This document shows, in pieces, positions 51,601 to 60,612 of a stretch of DNA of 64,000 nucleotides. The notes beneath the pieces were generated by a model that saw nothing but the letters and a program-made list of their open reading frames with translations, made no database searches and was not told the origin of the DNA. The position numbers and the translations under genes were made by a program. Source of the stretch: Lachnospiraceae bacterium (GTDB lineage: Bacteria; Bacillota; Clostridia; Lachnospirales; Lachnospiraceae); contig JAAUZE010000026.1 in the NCBI GenBank assembly GCA_014804755.1, positions 62,001-126,000 of the forward strand, given 5' to 3'. The stretch's first letter is position 1. Each line of letters opens with the position of its first letter.

Positions 51601-52461
51601 GGTCCACCGCCCGCTTGCGCCGCAGGGAAGAACAAGTCCGTTCCCGGTGACGGGAAGTCCAATCTCGTCCGCTTCCACCGTGCCGCCGAAGCGCGGCGTG
51701 AGGACGGTCCGCATCATATAGGTAAGGACTGCGGGCTGTAAGCCGGTTGTATAAGAGTTAATCAGGAAGAACAATGGCTGCTCGGACAAAAGAGCGCTTG
51801 TCAGTTCGATAAAAGGAAAGATGGAATCCTCCATTTTCCAAATCTCGCCCTTGGGACCTCTGCCGTAGGAGGGCGGGTCCATGATGATGGCGTCGTAGTG
51901 ATTGCCCCTGCGTATCTCGCGTTCCGCGAATTTGACGCAGTCATCGACAAGCCAGCGGATGGGTGCATCGGAAAGCCCGGAAACCGCCGCGTTTTCCTTT
52001 GCCCATGTCACCATACCCTTTGAGGCATCCACATGCGTAACCGAAGCGCCGGCACGGGCGGCGGCAAGCGTTGCGCCCCCGGTGTAGGCGAAGAGATTTA
52101 ACACCTTGACGGGGCGGTCTGCCGCTTTGATGAGCGCGGAGAACCAGTCCCAGTTTGCCGCCTGTTCGGGAAACAATCCGGTATGCTTAAAGCTGAACGG
52201 CTTTAAGCGGAAAGAAAGGGAGAGCGGCTCATAGGAAATCTGCCATTCCTCGGGAAGCGAATAAAATTCCCATTCTCCGCCGCCCTTACTGCTCCTGTGG
52301 TAATGACCATTTCTTTTTTTCCAGCCGGTATGGGTCTTCGGCGTATTCCATAGAACCTGCGGGTCGGGACGCACGAGAAGATAGTCCCCCCAGCGTTCCA
52401 GTTTTTCTCCGGATGAGGTATCCAGCACTTCATAATCCTTCCAATTTTCCGTGATCCACAT
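51583..52461 (-). CDS. Class I SAM-dependent methyltransferase (RlmI/RlmK-like)
   Basis: A 292-residue enzyme of the type that methylates 23S rRNA cytosines or guanines. SAM motif I is VLNLFAYTGGATLAAARAG, the acidic residue is in VTHVDASKGMV, and the catalytic-type motif IV is AIIMDPPSYGRGPKG. The N terminus (YEVLDTSSGEKLERWGDYLL) resembles the PUA-like part of RlmI but is short. The ATG has AAGGAG eight bases before it. Exact rRNA target is not known. Its stop codon lies inside the tandem hairpin shared with mntP. Confidence 0.85.
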   Translation of the reverse strand: MWITENWKDYEVLDTSSGEKLERWGDYLLVRPDPQVLWNTPKTHTGWKKRNGHYHRSSKGGGEWEFYSLPEEWQISYEPLSLSFRLKPFSFKHTGLFPEQAANWDWFSALIKAADRPVKVLNLFAYTGGATLAAARAGASVTHVDASKGMVTWAKENAAVSGLSDAPIRWLVDDCVKFAEREIRRGNHYDAIIMDPPSYGRGPKGEIWKMEDSIFPFIELTSALLSEQPLFFLINSYTTGLQPAVLTYMMRTVLTPRFGGTVEADEIGLPVTGNGLVLPCGASGRWTKKESA

Positions 52462-52489
52462 GGTATCTGACTCCTTGGTTTTTGTATAG

Positions 52490-52672
52490 GTAACAGTTCA
52501 GCCCGCGCCATTCGCAAAGGCGCCGTTGGCGCTTTCCCGCAGCATAAGAATCGCTGCGCGATTCTTTGCAGCTAACTTTGCTCATTACATGGCGCTCGGC
52601 GCATGCATTTGCTCGGTCAAAAAAATGTGCAAGCACTTTTTTGACCTCGGCAATGCATGGCTGAACTGTTAC
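52490..52672. mobile_element. 183-base MITE-like palindromic element
   Basis: Perfect 13-base terminal inverted repeats GTAACAGTTCAGC (52490-52502) and GCTGAACTGTTAC (52660-52672) bound a non-coding element. Inside are nested hairpins: AAGAATCGC-TGC-GCGATTCTT, and CATGCATTTGC...GGTCAAAAAA paired with TTTTTTGACC...GCAATGCATG. It contains no transposase. It lies between the methyltransferase start and the Bce-like regulator. A matching end (GTAACAGTTC) occurs at 59519. Target duplications were not identified. Confidence 0.75.
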
Positions 52673-52726
52673 AATAAATATACACAACCTATGGACATTT
52701 GGCAAATGATTGTTTATATTTGATGT

Positions 52727-52751
52727 AAAAAGAATGCGCGGCATTCTTTTT
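52727..52751. terminator. Short perfect hairpin with A/T flanks
   Basis: AAAAAGAATGC and GCATTCTTTTT arms around GCG. It could terminate readthrough in either direction before the regulator gene, and its AGAATGC sequence recalls the tandem hairpins at 19.1 and 51.5 kb. Confidence 0.7.
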
Positions 52752-52799
52752 ATTTGGAATAGATTCATTTCATAAAAGAGCGATCACGGGAGAACGGCC

Positions 52800-53471
52800 A
52801 TGTATCGGATTTTGATTGTAGAGGATGACGAGGGGATTGCGCAAGGCGTGGAAAAGCAGATCAGCGGATGGGGCTTTGAGGTGCGCTGCGTCGTGAATTT
52901 CAGAAATGTGCTGGAGGAGTTTGGCGCGTTTGACCCGCAGCTTGTACTGCTCGACATCGGACTGCCGTTTTATAACGGGTATCACTGGTGCAGCGAGATC
53001 CGCAAGATTTCCAATGTGCCGATCATTTTTTTGTCTTCGGCATCGGATAATATGAATATTGTCATGGCGATGAATATGGGCGGGGATGATTTTATCACGA
53101 AGCCCTATGACAGCAATGTGCTGATCGCCAAGATTCAGGCGCTTTTGCGCAGAACCTATGATTTTTCGTCGGCACCCGCGGTCATGCGGCATCGTGGCGC
53201 CACCCTAAATATGGATGATGCGACGCTCTCCTACGAGGGGGAGAAGGTCGATCTGACGAAAAACGAGTACCGGATCTTACAGGCGCTTTTGGAGAAAAAA
53301 GGAAAGGTGGTCAGCAGAGATTCCCTCATGCAGAAGCTATGGGAATCGGATGAATTCGTGGATGAGAATACACTGACCGTCAATGTGACCAGGCTGCGCA
53401 AGAAGCTCTCCGCCGCGGGACTTGAGGATTTTATCACGACGAAGGTGGGAATGGGGTATTTGATACAATGA
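52800..53471 (+). CDS. OmpR-family response regulator (BceR-like)
   Basis: A 223-residue regulator. Receiver domain: acidic pair in LIVEDDEGIAQG, phospho-acceptor Asp in LVLLDIGLPFYNGY, Ser in IIFLSSASD, Lys in FITKPYD. Winged-helix DNA-binding domain from about residue 130, with VDLTKNEYRILQALLEKKG and ENTLTVNVTRLRKKL. It overlaps the kinase gene by four bases (ATGA) and precedes the ABC pair, the order of Bce modules that sense and remove cell-wall-active peptides. A matching DNA site lies upstream of the ABC genes. Confidence 0.92.
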   Translation: MYRILIVEDDEGIAQGVEKQISGWGFEVRCVVNFRNVLEEFGAFDPQLVLLDIGLPFYNGYHWCSEIRKISNVPIIFLSSASDNMNIVMAMNMGGDDFITKPYDSNVLIAKIQALLRRTYDFSSAPAVMRHRGATLNMDDATLSYEGEKVDLTKNEYRILQALLEKKGKVVSRDSLMQKLWESDEFVDENTLTVNVTRLRKKLSAAGLEDFITTKVGMGYLIQ

Positions 53472-54454
53472 AGCGTTTTTGTGCCTATTTGGGTGTGCGG
53501 AAAAAAGTGATCAGAAATACGCTTCTGATCGTGGCGGCAGCGGTAGTCACGCTGATGCTGTATGAGGTGCCGTGGGAAGCGCTTGCCTATGTAATGGCGG
53601 AGTGCGCGGGAATCGGACTTGTCATCATGGTGACGGATTATGTCTCCTATCGCAGACGCTGTCTGCATCTGGAAGGAATGTTTAAGGAGATCTCGTTAAG
53701 CATCGAGCATCTTCCCGAACCTCAGGATGGCATCTGCAAAGCGTATGACGGACTGATACGTAAATTGTTTGAAGAGAAGATCCACATCGAGACACATTGG
53801 AAAATGAGTCACACGGATAGGATGGAGTATTATACCGCTTGGGTGCATCAGATCAAAACGCCGATCGCCGCCATGCGCTTAAAGCTGGGGGAGCAGGATG
53901 ACAAAGCGACGCTGGCGTTATCCACGGATTTAAGCCGGATCGAGCAGTATGTGGAAATGGTGCTCTGCTACTTACGTCTGGACGCGGGAACGACGGATTA
54001 TTGCTTTGCATACTGTGATCTGGATGATATTTTAAGACAGGCGATCAGGCGGTTTGCAAACTTTTTTATCGGAAAGAAGTTACGGCTTGTCTACGAGCCG
54101 GTTCATTATCAAGTGCTGACAGATGAAAAGTGGCTGCTGTTTGTGATTGAGCAGGTGCTTTCTAATGCGCTCAAGTATACAAAGGAAGGACAGATTTCCA
54201 TTGAGTTAAAAGAGGAAGTGCTCATGATAAGGGATACGGGAATCGGGATCGCAGCAGAAGATCTGCCCCGTATTTTTGAGAAGGGTTATACGGGTTACAA
54301 CGGCAGAAGAGATAAAAAAGCAACCGGCATCGGACTCTATCTCTGTAAGCGCATCACGACGAATCTGGGCCATCGGATCTGGGCAAATTCGGTGCTTGGC
54401 GAGGGGACAGTCGTCTGCATTAATCTGCATCGGGACAATATCAAACACGAATAA
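53468..54454 (+). CDS. Intramembrane-sensing histidine kinase (BceS-like)
   Basis: A 328-residue kinase with two close membrane segments (about 18-38 and 40-62) and almost no outside loop, the sign of an intramembrane-sensing kinase that reads the state of its ABC transporter. The phospho-acceptor His is in YYTAWVHQIKTPIAAMRL. The ATPase has N-box VLSNALKYT, G1 IRDTGIGIAAEDL, and GIGLYLCKRI. It is coupled by ATGA overlap to the regulator. A typical size for BceS. Confidence 0.92.
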   Translation: MKRFCAYLGVRKKVIRNTLLIVAAAVVTLMLYEVPWEALAYVMAECAGIGLVIMVTDYVSYRRRCLHLEGMFKEISLSIEHLPEPQDGICKAYDGLIRKLFEEKIHIETHWKMSHTDRMEYYTAWVHQIKTPIAAMRLKLGEQDDKATLALSTDLSRIEQYVEMVLCYLRLDAGTTDYCFAYCDLDDILRQAIRRFANFFIGKKLRLVYEPVHYQVLTDEKWLLFVIEQVLSNALKYTKEGQISIELKEEVLMIRDTGIGIAAEDLPRIFEKGYTGYNGRRDKKATGIGLYLCKRITTNLGHRIWANSVLGEGTVVCINLHRDNIKHE

Positions 54455-54494
54455 AAGAGATTGTTACAGGGAAGACTGACGTTTTCGGCGCGGT

Positions 54495-54510
54495 CTTACA
54501 AAACTGTAAG
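54495..54510 (+). promoter_or_regulatory. Bce-box (BceR-type operator)
   Basis: CTTACA-AAAC-TGTAAG is a perfect inverted repeat that matches the known BceR-type binding pattern TNACA-N4-TGTAA. It lies 110 bases before the ABC ATPase start, where an activator for bceAB would bind. Confidence 0.85.
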
Positions 54511-54619
54511 CGTGCACGGGGGAAATGTAAGCCGATTCGATGGCGTGTCATTTCCCTTTTTTGTAAGATTGTCACAGAAAAAAGGATTGCGAATTGCAAT
54601 CGAAAGGAGAACAATCACA

Positions 54620-55384
54620 ATGGCAATATTGGAAGTACAAAATGTCAGGAAGGTTTATACAACACGGTTCGGCGCGCATCAGGTGGAGGCGCTGAAAGAC
54701 GTGTCCTTCAGTGTGGAAGCGGGAGAGTATGTGGCAATCATGGGCGAGTCCGGTTCGGGCAAGACAACACTCCTAAATATTTTGGCGGCGCTTGACAGGC
54801 CGACCGGGGGCAGTGTACTTTTGGACGGCAGGGACATCACGACCATAAAGGAATCAGAGATCGCATCGTTCAGACGAGACAGACTCGGCTTTGTGTTTCA
54901 GGATTTCAATCTTCTCGATACGTTTTCCGTGCGGGATAATATCTACCTGCCACTTGTATTGTCAGGTACAAAAATGAAAGAAATGGAAGATAGAATCAGA
55001 CCAATTGCAAAACGGCTCGGTATTGCGGAATTGCTTGACAAATATCCGTATGAGCTTTCGGGCGGACAGAAGCAGCGCACAGCGGTTGCACGCGCACTCA
55101 TCACAAGACCGCGTATCGTTCTTGCCGATGAGCCTACGGGGGCGTTGGACTCAAAAGCAACCGACGAGCTTTTGAGAATGTTCTCGCAGATCAATGCGGA
55201 CGGGCAGACCGTTCTGATGGTAACACATTCCGTGAAAGCGGCAAGCCACGCGGGGCGCGTGCTGTTTATCAAGGACGGTGAGGTTTATCACCAGCTTTAC
55301 CGTGGCAACCTCACGAACGAGGCGCTCTATCAGCGCATTTCCGATACGCTGACGACCATTGCGACAAGCGGAGAAGAAGGCTGA
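54620..55384 (+). CDS. ABC transporter ATP-binding protein (BceA-like)
   Basis: A 254-residue ATPase of the MacB/BceA type. Walker A GESGSGKTT, Q-loop FVFQDFNLLDTFSV, signature LSGGQKQR, Walker B IVLADEPTGALDS and His in MVTHSVKAAS. The start at 54620 follows AAAGGAGA; upstream in-frame codons lie in the regulatory region with the Bce-box. With the next gene it forms a transporter that protects against peptide antibiotics such as bacitracin-type compounds and signals to the kinase. Confidence 0.94.
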   Translation: MAILEVQNVRKVYTTRFGAHQVEALKDVSFSVEAGEYVAIMGESGSGKTTLLNILAALDRPTGGSVLLDGRDITTIKESEIASFRRDRLGFVFQDFNLLDTFSVRDNIYLPLVLSGTKMKEMEDRIRPIAKRLGIAELLDKYPYELSGGQKQRTAVARALITRPRIVLADEPTGALDSKATDELLRMFSQINADGQTVLMVTHSVKAASHAGRVLFIKDGEVYHQLYRGNLTNEALYQRISDTLTTIATSGEEG

Positions 55385-55426
55385 AGAAAATGAAGTTAGG
55401 AAGTGCGAAAGGAAGGGCAATACACA

Positions 55427-57436
55427 ATGAAAGGAATTTATTATCCCAAACTGGCATGGTTGGGAATTAAAAGAAATAAACAAGTATACGTACCATTTAT
55501 GCTGACCGGAATCGGTATGGTGATGATGTATTACATTATCACGTATTTGGAAGGCAGCGACTCCTTATATCAGATGAGCGGAGGGCGGTCCCTGCAGGCG
55601 ACACTTGGCTTCGGTGTGAACGTTATGGCATTTTTTTGCGTCATCTTTTTGTTCTACACGAACTCCTTTTTGATCCGCAGGAGAAAAAAGGAATTTGGCC
55701 TGTATAATATTCTCGGTATGGGAAAATGGAACATTGCACGGATGCTCGTGTGGGAAAGCCTGATCATGTATGTGATCGCCGTTTTAGGGGGCTTACTGTC
55801 CGGTGTGCTGTTTTCCAAACTGGCGGAGCTTGCCGCCACTCACATGATCGGTTTAGCGCCGACCTATCAGTTTTCGGTGTCCCTAAAGGCCGTCCGCCGG
55901 GTATTGTTTTTGTTTGCAGTTGTGTTCGGATTGATCCTGATCAATAATCTGCGGTCCATTCATGTTTCCAAGCCGGTGGAGCTGCTGCGGAGTGAAAATG
56001 TCGGAGAAAAACCGCCCAAAGTCAACTGGGTTTTGGCATTGCTCGGTGTATTGGTACTCGGTGCGGCCTATTTTCTGGCGGTCAGCATTAAAGAACCGCT
56101 GCAGGCAATGGTATGGTTTTTTGTGGCGGTCATGATGGTCATTGCGGCGACCTATGCCCTCTTTATCAGCGGTTCGGTAGCACTGTGTAAGCTGCTTCAG
56201 AAAAATAAGAAATTCTATTACCGGACGAACCATTTTGTGTCGGTGTCTTCCATGAGCTATCGCATGAAGCGGAACGGCGCGGGACTTGCGTCAATCTGCA
56301 TTCTCTCTACAATGGTGCTTGTGACGATTTCATCCACAGCATGCCTGTATTTCGGAAAAGAGGACGGTATGCGCATACGCTATCCGGAGGACATTGTCTT
56401 AAAGGCGTACACGCTGGATGAGAATGCCGTCGGCGCGCTGCAGACGCTTGCCCGGAAGGCGGTCTCGGATGCGGGGGAACAGATAGAGGGCGAGGTTTTT
56501 TACCGATATCTGGATGTGATCGCGGAGCGGAATGAGGATTTTATCGCAACGCATGACGTTACACTTGGGTTTAGTATGGGAACAAGCAATAAACAGATTG
56601 ATTTTTATATCGTTCCGCTGGAAGACTATAACCGGCTGACAGGGGAGCAGGAGGAGCTTGAACCGGGAGAGGTGCTGCTCGGCGTGTCGAAGGGAAGCAG
56701 CTATTCGTATGATACGATCACGCTTGAGGATTGGGAACCCATGCGTGTGAAGCGGGTTGTAAGGACGCTGCCGCCGAACGGGGCGGATAACGCAGATATA
56801 TTTGCCTCCTATTGGCTGTTTGTACCGGATTTTGAACGATATGCTGCATTTTATCAGGAAGAGATCACAGAGTCGGTGCGGGGGGAATTGTATAGCTATT
56901 ATGGTTTTGACCTTTCGGCGGACGACAAGGAGCAGAGGCTGATCGTGAGTGCCATCTGTGAGCGCATCGGTCAGGCTCAGATAGAAGATGAGACGTTTCC
57001 GCACGTATGGGTGGAGAGCATTGCCGAAGAGAGGGAGGGCTTTTACGGAATGTACGGAAGCCTGTTCTTTTTAGGAATCCTGCTCGGCATCGTGTTTGTG
57101 TTCGCGACTGTGCTCATTATTTACTATAAGCAGATTTCTGAGGGGTATGAGGATCGGGCGAAATTTGAGATCATGCAGAAGGTTGGCATGACGGAGCGGG
57201 AGATCAAAACGAGCGTGAATTCACAAGTGCTGACCGTGTTCTTTTTGCCGCTTGTGACGGCGGGGATTCACACGGCGTTCGCATTCCCGCTGATTCAAAA
57301 GATCATGCTATTGTTTAATGCCGTCAATATTTCCTTATTAATATGGACAACGATCGCCTGCTTTTTGATATTCGGTTTCTTCTATATAATAGTGTACCGG
57401 ATGACGTCGCGTGTTTACCTGAAGCTGGTGAGCTAA
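55427..57436 (+). CDS. BceB-like ABC permease with large outside domain
   Basis: A 669-residue permease with ten predicted membrane segments: four near the N terminus and pairs along the chain, with a large extracellular domain between about residues 305 and 535, the hallmark of BceB proteins that binds peptide-lipid complexes. FtsX-like segments lie at both ends (e.g. RRRKKEFGLYNILGMGKWNIA and FEIMQKVGMTEREIKTSVNSQ, noted here by their KEFGLYNILGMGKW and MQKVGMTEREIK cores). ATG at 55427; AAAGGAAGGG before it. Completes the four-gene module. Confidence 0.9.
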   Translation: MKGIYYPKLAWLGIKRNKQVYVPFMLTGIGMVMMYYIITYLEGSDSLYQMSGGRSLQATLGFGVNVMAFFCVIFLFYTNSFLIRRRKKEFGLYNILGMGKWNIARMLVWESLIMYVIAVLGGLLSGVLFSKLAELAATHMIGLAPTYQFSVSLKAVRRVLFLFAVVFGLILINNLRSIHVSKPVELLRSENVGEKPPKVNWVLALLGVLVLGAAYFLAVSIKEPLQAMVWFFVAVMMVIAATYALFISGSVALCKLLQKNKKFYYRTNHFVSVSSMSYRMKRNGAGLASICILSTMVLVTISSTACLYFGKEDGMRIRYPEDIVLKAYTLDENAVGALQTLARKAVSDAGEQIEGEVFYRYLDVIAERNEDFIATHDVTLGFSMGTSNKQIDFYIVPLEDYNRLTGEQEELEPGEVLLGVSKGSSYSYDTITLEDWEPMRVKRVVRTLPPNGADNADIFASYWLFVPDFERYAAFYQEEITESVRGELYSYYGFDLSADDKEQRLIVSAICERIGQAQIEDETFPHVWVESIAEEREGFYGMYGSLFFLGILLGIVFVFATVLIIYYKQISEGYEDRAKFEIMQKVGMTEREIKTSVNSQVLTVFFLPLVTAGIHTAFAFPLIQKIMLLFNAVNISLLIWTTIACFLIFGFFYIIVYRMTSRVYLKLVS

Positions 57437-57471
57437 AAATGCGAGATTCAGACAATTTTGCAATTGCGCCC

Positions 57472-57500
57472 TTTCAAGACGGGAAAAAGTATGATATAAT
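57472..57500 (+). promoter_or_regulatory. Promoter of the LacI-GGDEF gene
   Basis: TTTCAA (57472-57477), 17 bases, TATAAT (57495-57500), about 38 bases before the start codon. Confidence 0.65.
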
Positions 57501-57537
57501 AATGACTAAAGTACTATTTTTCTGGAAGGGTCTACCG

Positions 57538-59499
57538 ATGAAGAAAAAGAGAAAGCTCATCGCTGTATTGGCGATTTATTTGGAGAATAGCTACCAGACA
57601 AGGGTCATGGAGGGCATTTTTGCCCAGTGCCAACGCTATGATTACGATGTGGCCGTGTTTGCGCCGCTTGTGCAGTCCATTCATTCGGATAAGGAATATT
57701 TGAGCGGAGAGTGGAATATTTACAGTCTGATCAATTTTGATAAGTTTGACGGCGTGATCGTGACGGCGCTTCCCATGCATGCCAACGGAAACGCGCCCAT
57801 CTATCACAAGCTTGTCGAGATGGTAAAAAAGAAATGTCATAAAAAGGTTGTCTCCATTGACCTGCCCTTTGATGGCAGCGAGACGGCGTATACAAATGAC
57901 CGAAAAGCGTTTTATGAGATCACGGAGCATGTATATGATGTGCACCACTGCAGGAACGTTTATTTCTTAAACGGGTTTCCTGATCAGGATGTGTGTAAGG
58001 AACGCCTGTCAGGTTATCGTGATTATTTATCAGATCATGACCTGCCGTTTGATGAAAGTAAAGTGTTTGACGGAGATTTTTGGTATGATTCGGGAGAACA
58101 GCTTGCGGAGCGCATCAGTTCGGGCGGGCTTGCCGTACCGGATGCGGTCATCTGTGCGAGCGACCATATGGCGGTCGGTCTGATGAACCGTCTGATCCTA
58201 CATGGGATTAAAGTGCCGGAGCAGGTCGTTGTGACCGGCTACGACGCGACGAAGGAATCTGTCATCAACGAGACGACATTGACAACCTACGAGCCTGCGA
58301 ACGCAGTGACGGCGGAGGAGGCGGTGAACCTTCTGCATGCCGCAATCGATGAAGAGGAGCCGGAAATTGAACCGGTTCATACCGTGAACACGAATCTGCG
58401 CCCGGGAGACAGCTGCGGATGCCACTGTAATCCGGAATATCTTCAGAATAGAATTCGCCGTTCCTTATATAATGTTAATTCTTACATTAAGGCAATGCAG
58501 AAGGATGCGGGCGCGGACATCAGCGAGCTGCTGGACGGCTATTTATTTGAGAACCTTGTGAGTGTGAACGGTTCCGGTCGGTGTATTTACGAGATATATA
58601 AGAACACGCATATTCTGCGACCGTACAAGGATTTTTATATGTGTCTGCGGGAGGACTGGATGGATACGAACACCTCGATGATCGATGGCTATCCGGAGCG
58701 TATGCGCATGGTGCTTCATTCCGAGCTGGCAACGAATTGGGAGGACACGCAGGGAGTCTGCTTTACGCCGAACGACCCGGCGGGCGAGCGTTCGTTCTAT
58801 ACGGAGGAGATGCTGCCGGAAATGTTTGAGGAGCGGGAAGAAGGTACGGTGTTTTATTTTTCACCGGTTCATTTTGCGGAGCAGACGCTCGGCTATGCGG
58901 TGCTGACTGCCGGGCTGTCACAGCAGCGTAAGTTGGATTATGTGTTTCATAACTGGCTGCGCAATGTGAATAACGCGCTTGAGATGATGCGCGTGCGCGG
59001 CAAGATCGAGACGAAATCCGAGATTGATGCGATGACCGGATTGTATAACCGCCGGGCGATGGAAAATAAATTAGAGGGAATCCGCCAGTTCGGAAAAGGG
59101 AAGATTCTGCTCACGCTTGTTGCGGATCTGGACCGACTCAAATATATTAATGACACCTTTGGGCATCATGAGGGCGATTATGCGATCAAATCGCTTGCCG
59201 CGGCACTCGCGGAGTGTAAGACAAGCAATGAGATCTGTATCCGGAGCGGCGGCGATGAGTTCATCCTGCTTGGCGTGGACGAATATACGGAGGATGACGT
59301 GGACGAGAAAGTCGCACGGATCGAGTCGCTCTGCGCGAAAAAGGGCGAAGAGGCAAAGAAGTCCTATGAGGTTTCCGTCAGCATCGGTTACTGTCTTGCC
59401 AGACTTCGGGAGGATACGAACGTGGATCTGTTGATCGAGGTTTCCGATCAGAGGATGTACGAGGTCAAGAGAGAGCATCATAAGATGAGAGCATCATAA
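57538..59499 (+). CDS. LacI-type sugar-sensor domain fused to a GGDEF diguanylate cyclase
   Basis: A 653-residue soluble protein without signal peptide. Residues 1-300 are a periplasmic-binding-protein-like domain of the LacI/GalR kind (VLAIYLENSYQTRVMEGIFAQC, DAVICASDHMAVGLMNRL, VVVTGYDATKES), but the usual helix-turn-helix is missing. About 330-470 is an unrecognised middle region with CGCHC near 352. About 485-653 is GGDEF: MTGLYNRRAMENKL, ADLDRLKYINDTFGHHEGD and the active site SGGDEFILLG. No RxxD inhibitory site five residues before it. It should make c-di-GMP in response to a small ligand, probably a sugar. ATG at 57538 follows GGAAGGG. Confidence 0.9.
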   Translation: MKKKRKLIAVLAIYLENSYQTRVMEGIFAQCQRYDYDVAVFAPLVQSIHSDKEYLSGEWNIYSLINFDKFDGVIVTALPMHANGNAPIYHKLVEMVKKKCHKKVVSIDLPFDGSETAYTNDRKAFYEITEHVYDVHHCRNVYFLNGFPDQDVCKERLSGYRDYLSDHDLPFDESKVFDGDFWYDSGEQLAERISSGGLAVPDAVICASDHMAVGLMNRLILHGIKVPEQVVVTGYDATKESVINETTLTTYEPANAVTAEEAVNLLHAAIDEEEPEIEPVHTVNTNLRPGDSCGCHCNPEYLQNRIRRSLYNVNSYIKAMQKDAGADISELLDGYLFENLVSVNGSGRCIYEIYKNTHILRPYKDFYMCLREDWMDTNTSMIDGYPERMRMVLHSELATNWEDTQGVCFTPNDPAGERSFYTEEMLPEMFEEREEGTVFYFSPVHFAEQTLGYAVLTAGLSQQRKLDYVFHNWLRNVNNALEMMRVRGKIETKSEIDAMTGLYNRRAMENKLEGIRQFGKGKILLTLVADLDRLKYINDTFGHHEGDYAIKSLAAALAECKTSNEICIRSGGDEFILLGVDEYTEDDVDEKVARIESLCAKKGEEAKKSYEVSVSIGYCLARLREDTNVDLLIEVSDQRMYEVKREHHKMRAS

Positions 59500-59595
59500 G
59501 ATGAGAGTGTCATAAGCTTGTAACAGTTCTGCCGGTGGGAACGAAAATTTTATTTTTTGTCAATAGTATTGCAACAAGTTTTTTTTTGAATTTTT

Positions 59596-60612
59596 TTACC
59601 CTAATAGCTTTTTGAGCTCTATTTCGAACTCCTGCGCGCTTGTACGATACCCAAATATACCCCGGGGATACCCGTTCACCCATTGCTCGATCTCCCTGAT
59701 CTCCTCATCCGTGTATCTGTCTATGTCTGTTCCTTTGGGGATGTGTCTTCTTATCAGGCGGTTATTGTTTTCATTACTTCCCCTTTCCCAGCTGCTGAAC
59801 GGATGACAGTAATACACCTTTGTCCTTTGTCCCTCCCGGATGGATCGCTCCATCCCTGCACAATCCGCAAACTCCACCCCGTTGTCTACCGTGATCGTTT
59901 TGAACAGTTCCGGGAACAGGCTTCCATAGCTCCGTTCCAGTCTGTCCAGCGCTTCAACGACGGATGCCGCTTTCTGATCAGGAAGCTTGACCACGATCTC
60001 ACTTCTTGTTTTCCGCTCCGTTAATACTAACAGGCAGGACTTTGTTACGTTTCGTTTTCCCTTCACAGTATCCATTTCCCAATGCCCGAAGGATTCCCGC
60101 CCTTTGATATATCCCGGTCTATTTTCGATGCTTTCCCCTGCTGATACCCTTTTCTGCACCTGCACTTTTTTATATTTCCTTCTCTTTTTTCCTTTGATCG
60201 GCAGGTGTTTATTTGTCAGCTTCAGAAAGATGCCGTGGTCAATATAACGGTACAGGGTACTGATGCTGATGTCTGCATCAAGCTCCGACAGTGCCGCCTC
60301 CGGGCTTCTCTTTTCCTTGATGATCTTTTTCTCGATCTGTCCCGCCAGCTCTGCGTTGTTCCCGATCTTTAACGCTCGCCCCTTTGCCTGCATGTTCCAG
60401 TCATGTCTTTCCTGTCCGAGATCACTGCTATACCGTTCTGTTTCTGTCCAGTCCGTATTCCGGTGCAGGTATGCACCACGCTGATATTCCCGTGTGATCG
60501 TGCTCCGATGATAGTTCAGGATTCTTGCCACATCTGCCTTGCTATGTCCCGCTTTCAGCAGCGTTTCCATCCTGATCCGGTCGTTCCTTGTCATCTGTCT
60601 GTACGTTCTCAT
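59596..60612 (-). mobile_element. IS30-family transposase
   Basis: A 338-residue DDE transposase. N-terminal helix-turn-helix: RMETLLKAGHSKADVARILN and YHRSTITREYQRG. Catalytic core: first Asp in GHWEMDTVKGKR, second Asp in ITVDNGVEFADC, Glu in WERGSNENNNRLIRRHIPKG. The C terminus has the family's YRTSAQEFE. ATG at 60612 follows GGGGGAAAAAG. It appears intact. The terminal inverted repeats could not be fixed by eye; GTTGCAATACTATTGACA-like sequence near 59558-59575 (reading on the minus strand) may be one end. It marks the border between chromosomal genes and the plasmid-like segment. Confidence 0.93.

Noticed and set aside
59484..59515. Short tandem repeat GAGAGCATCATAAGAT at the end of the GGDEF gene
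   Set aside because: Only two copies across the stop codon; likely a small slippage event without further meaning.
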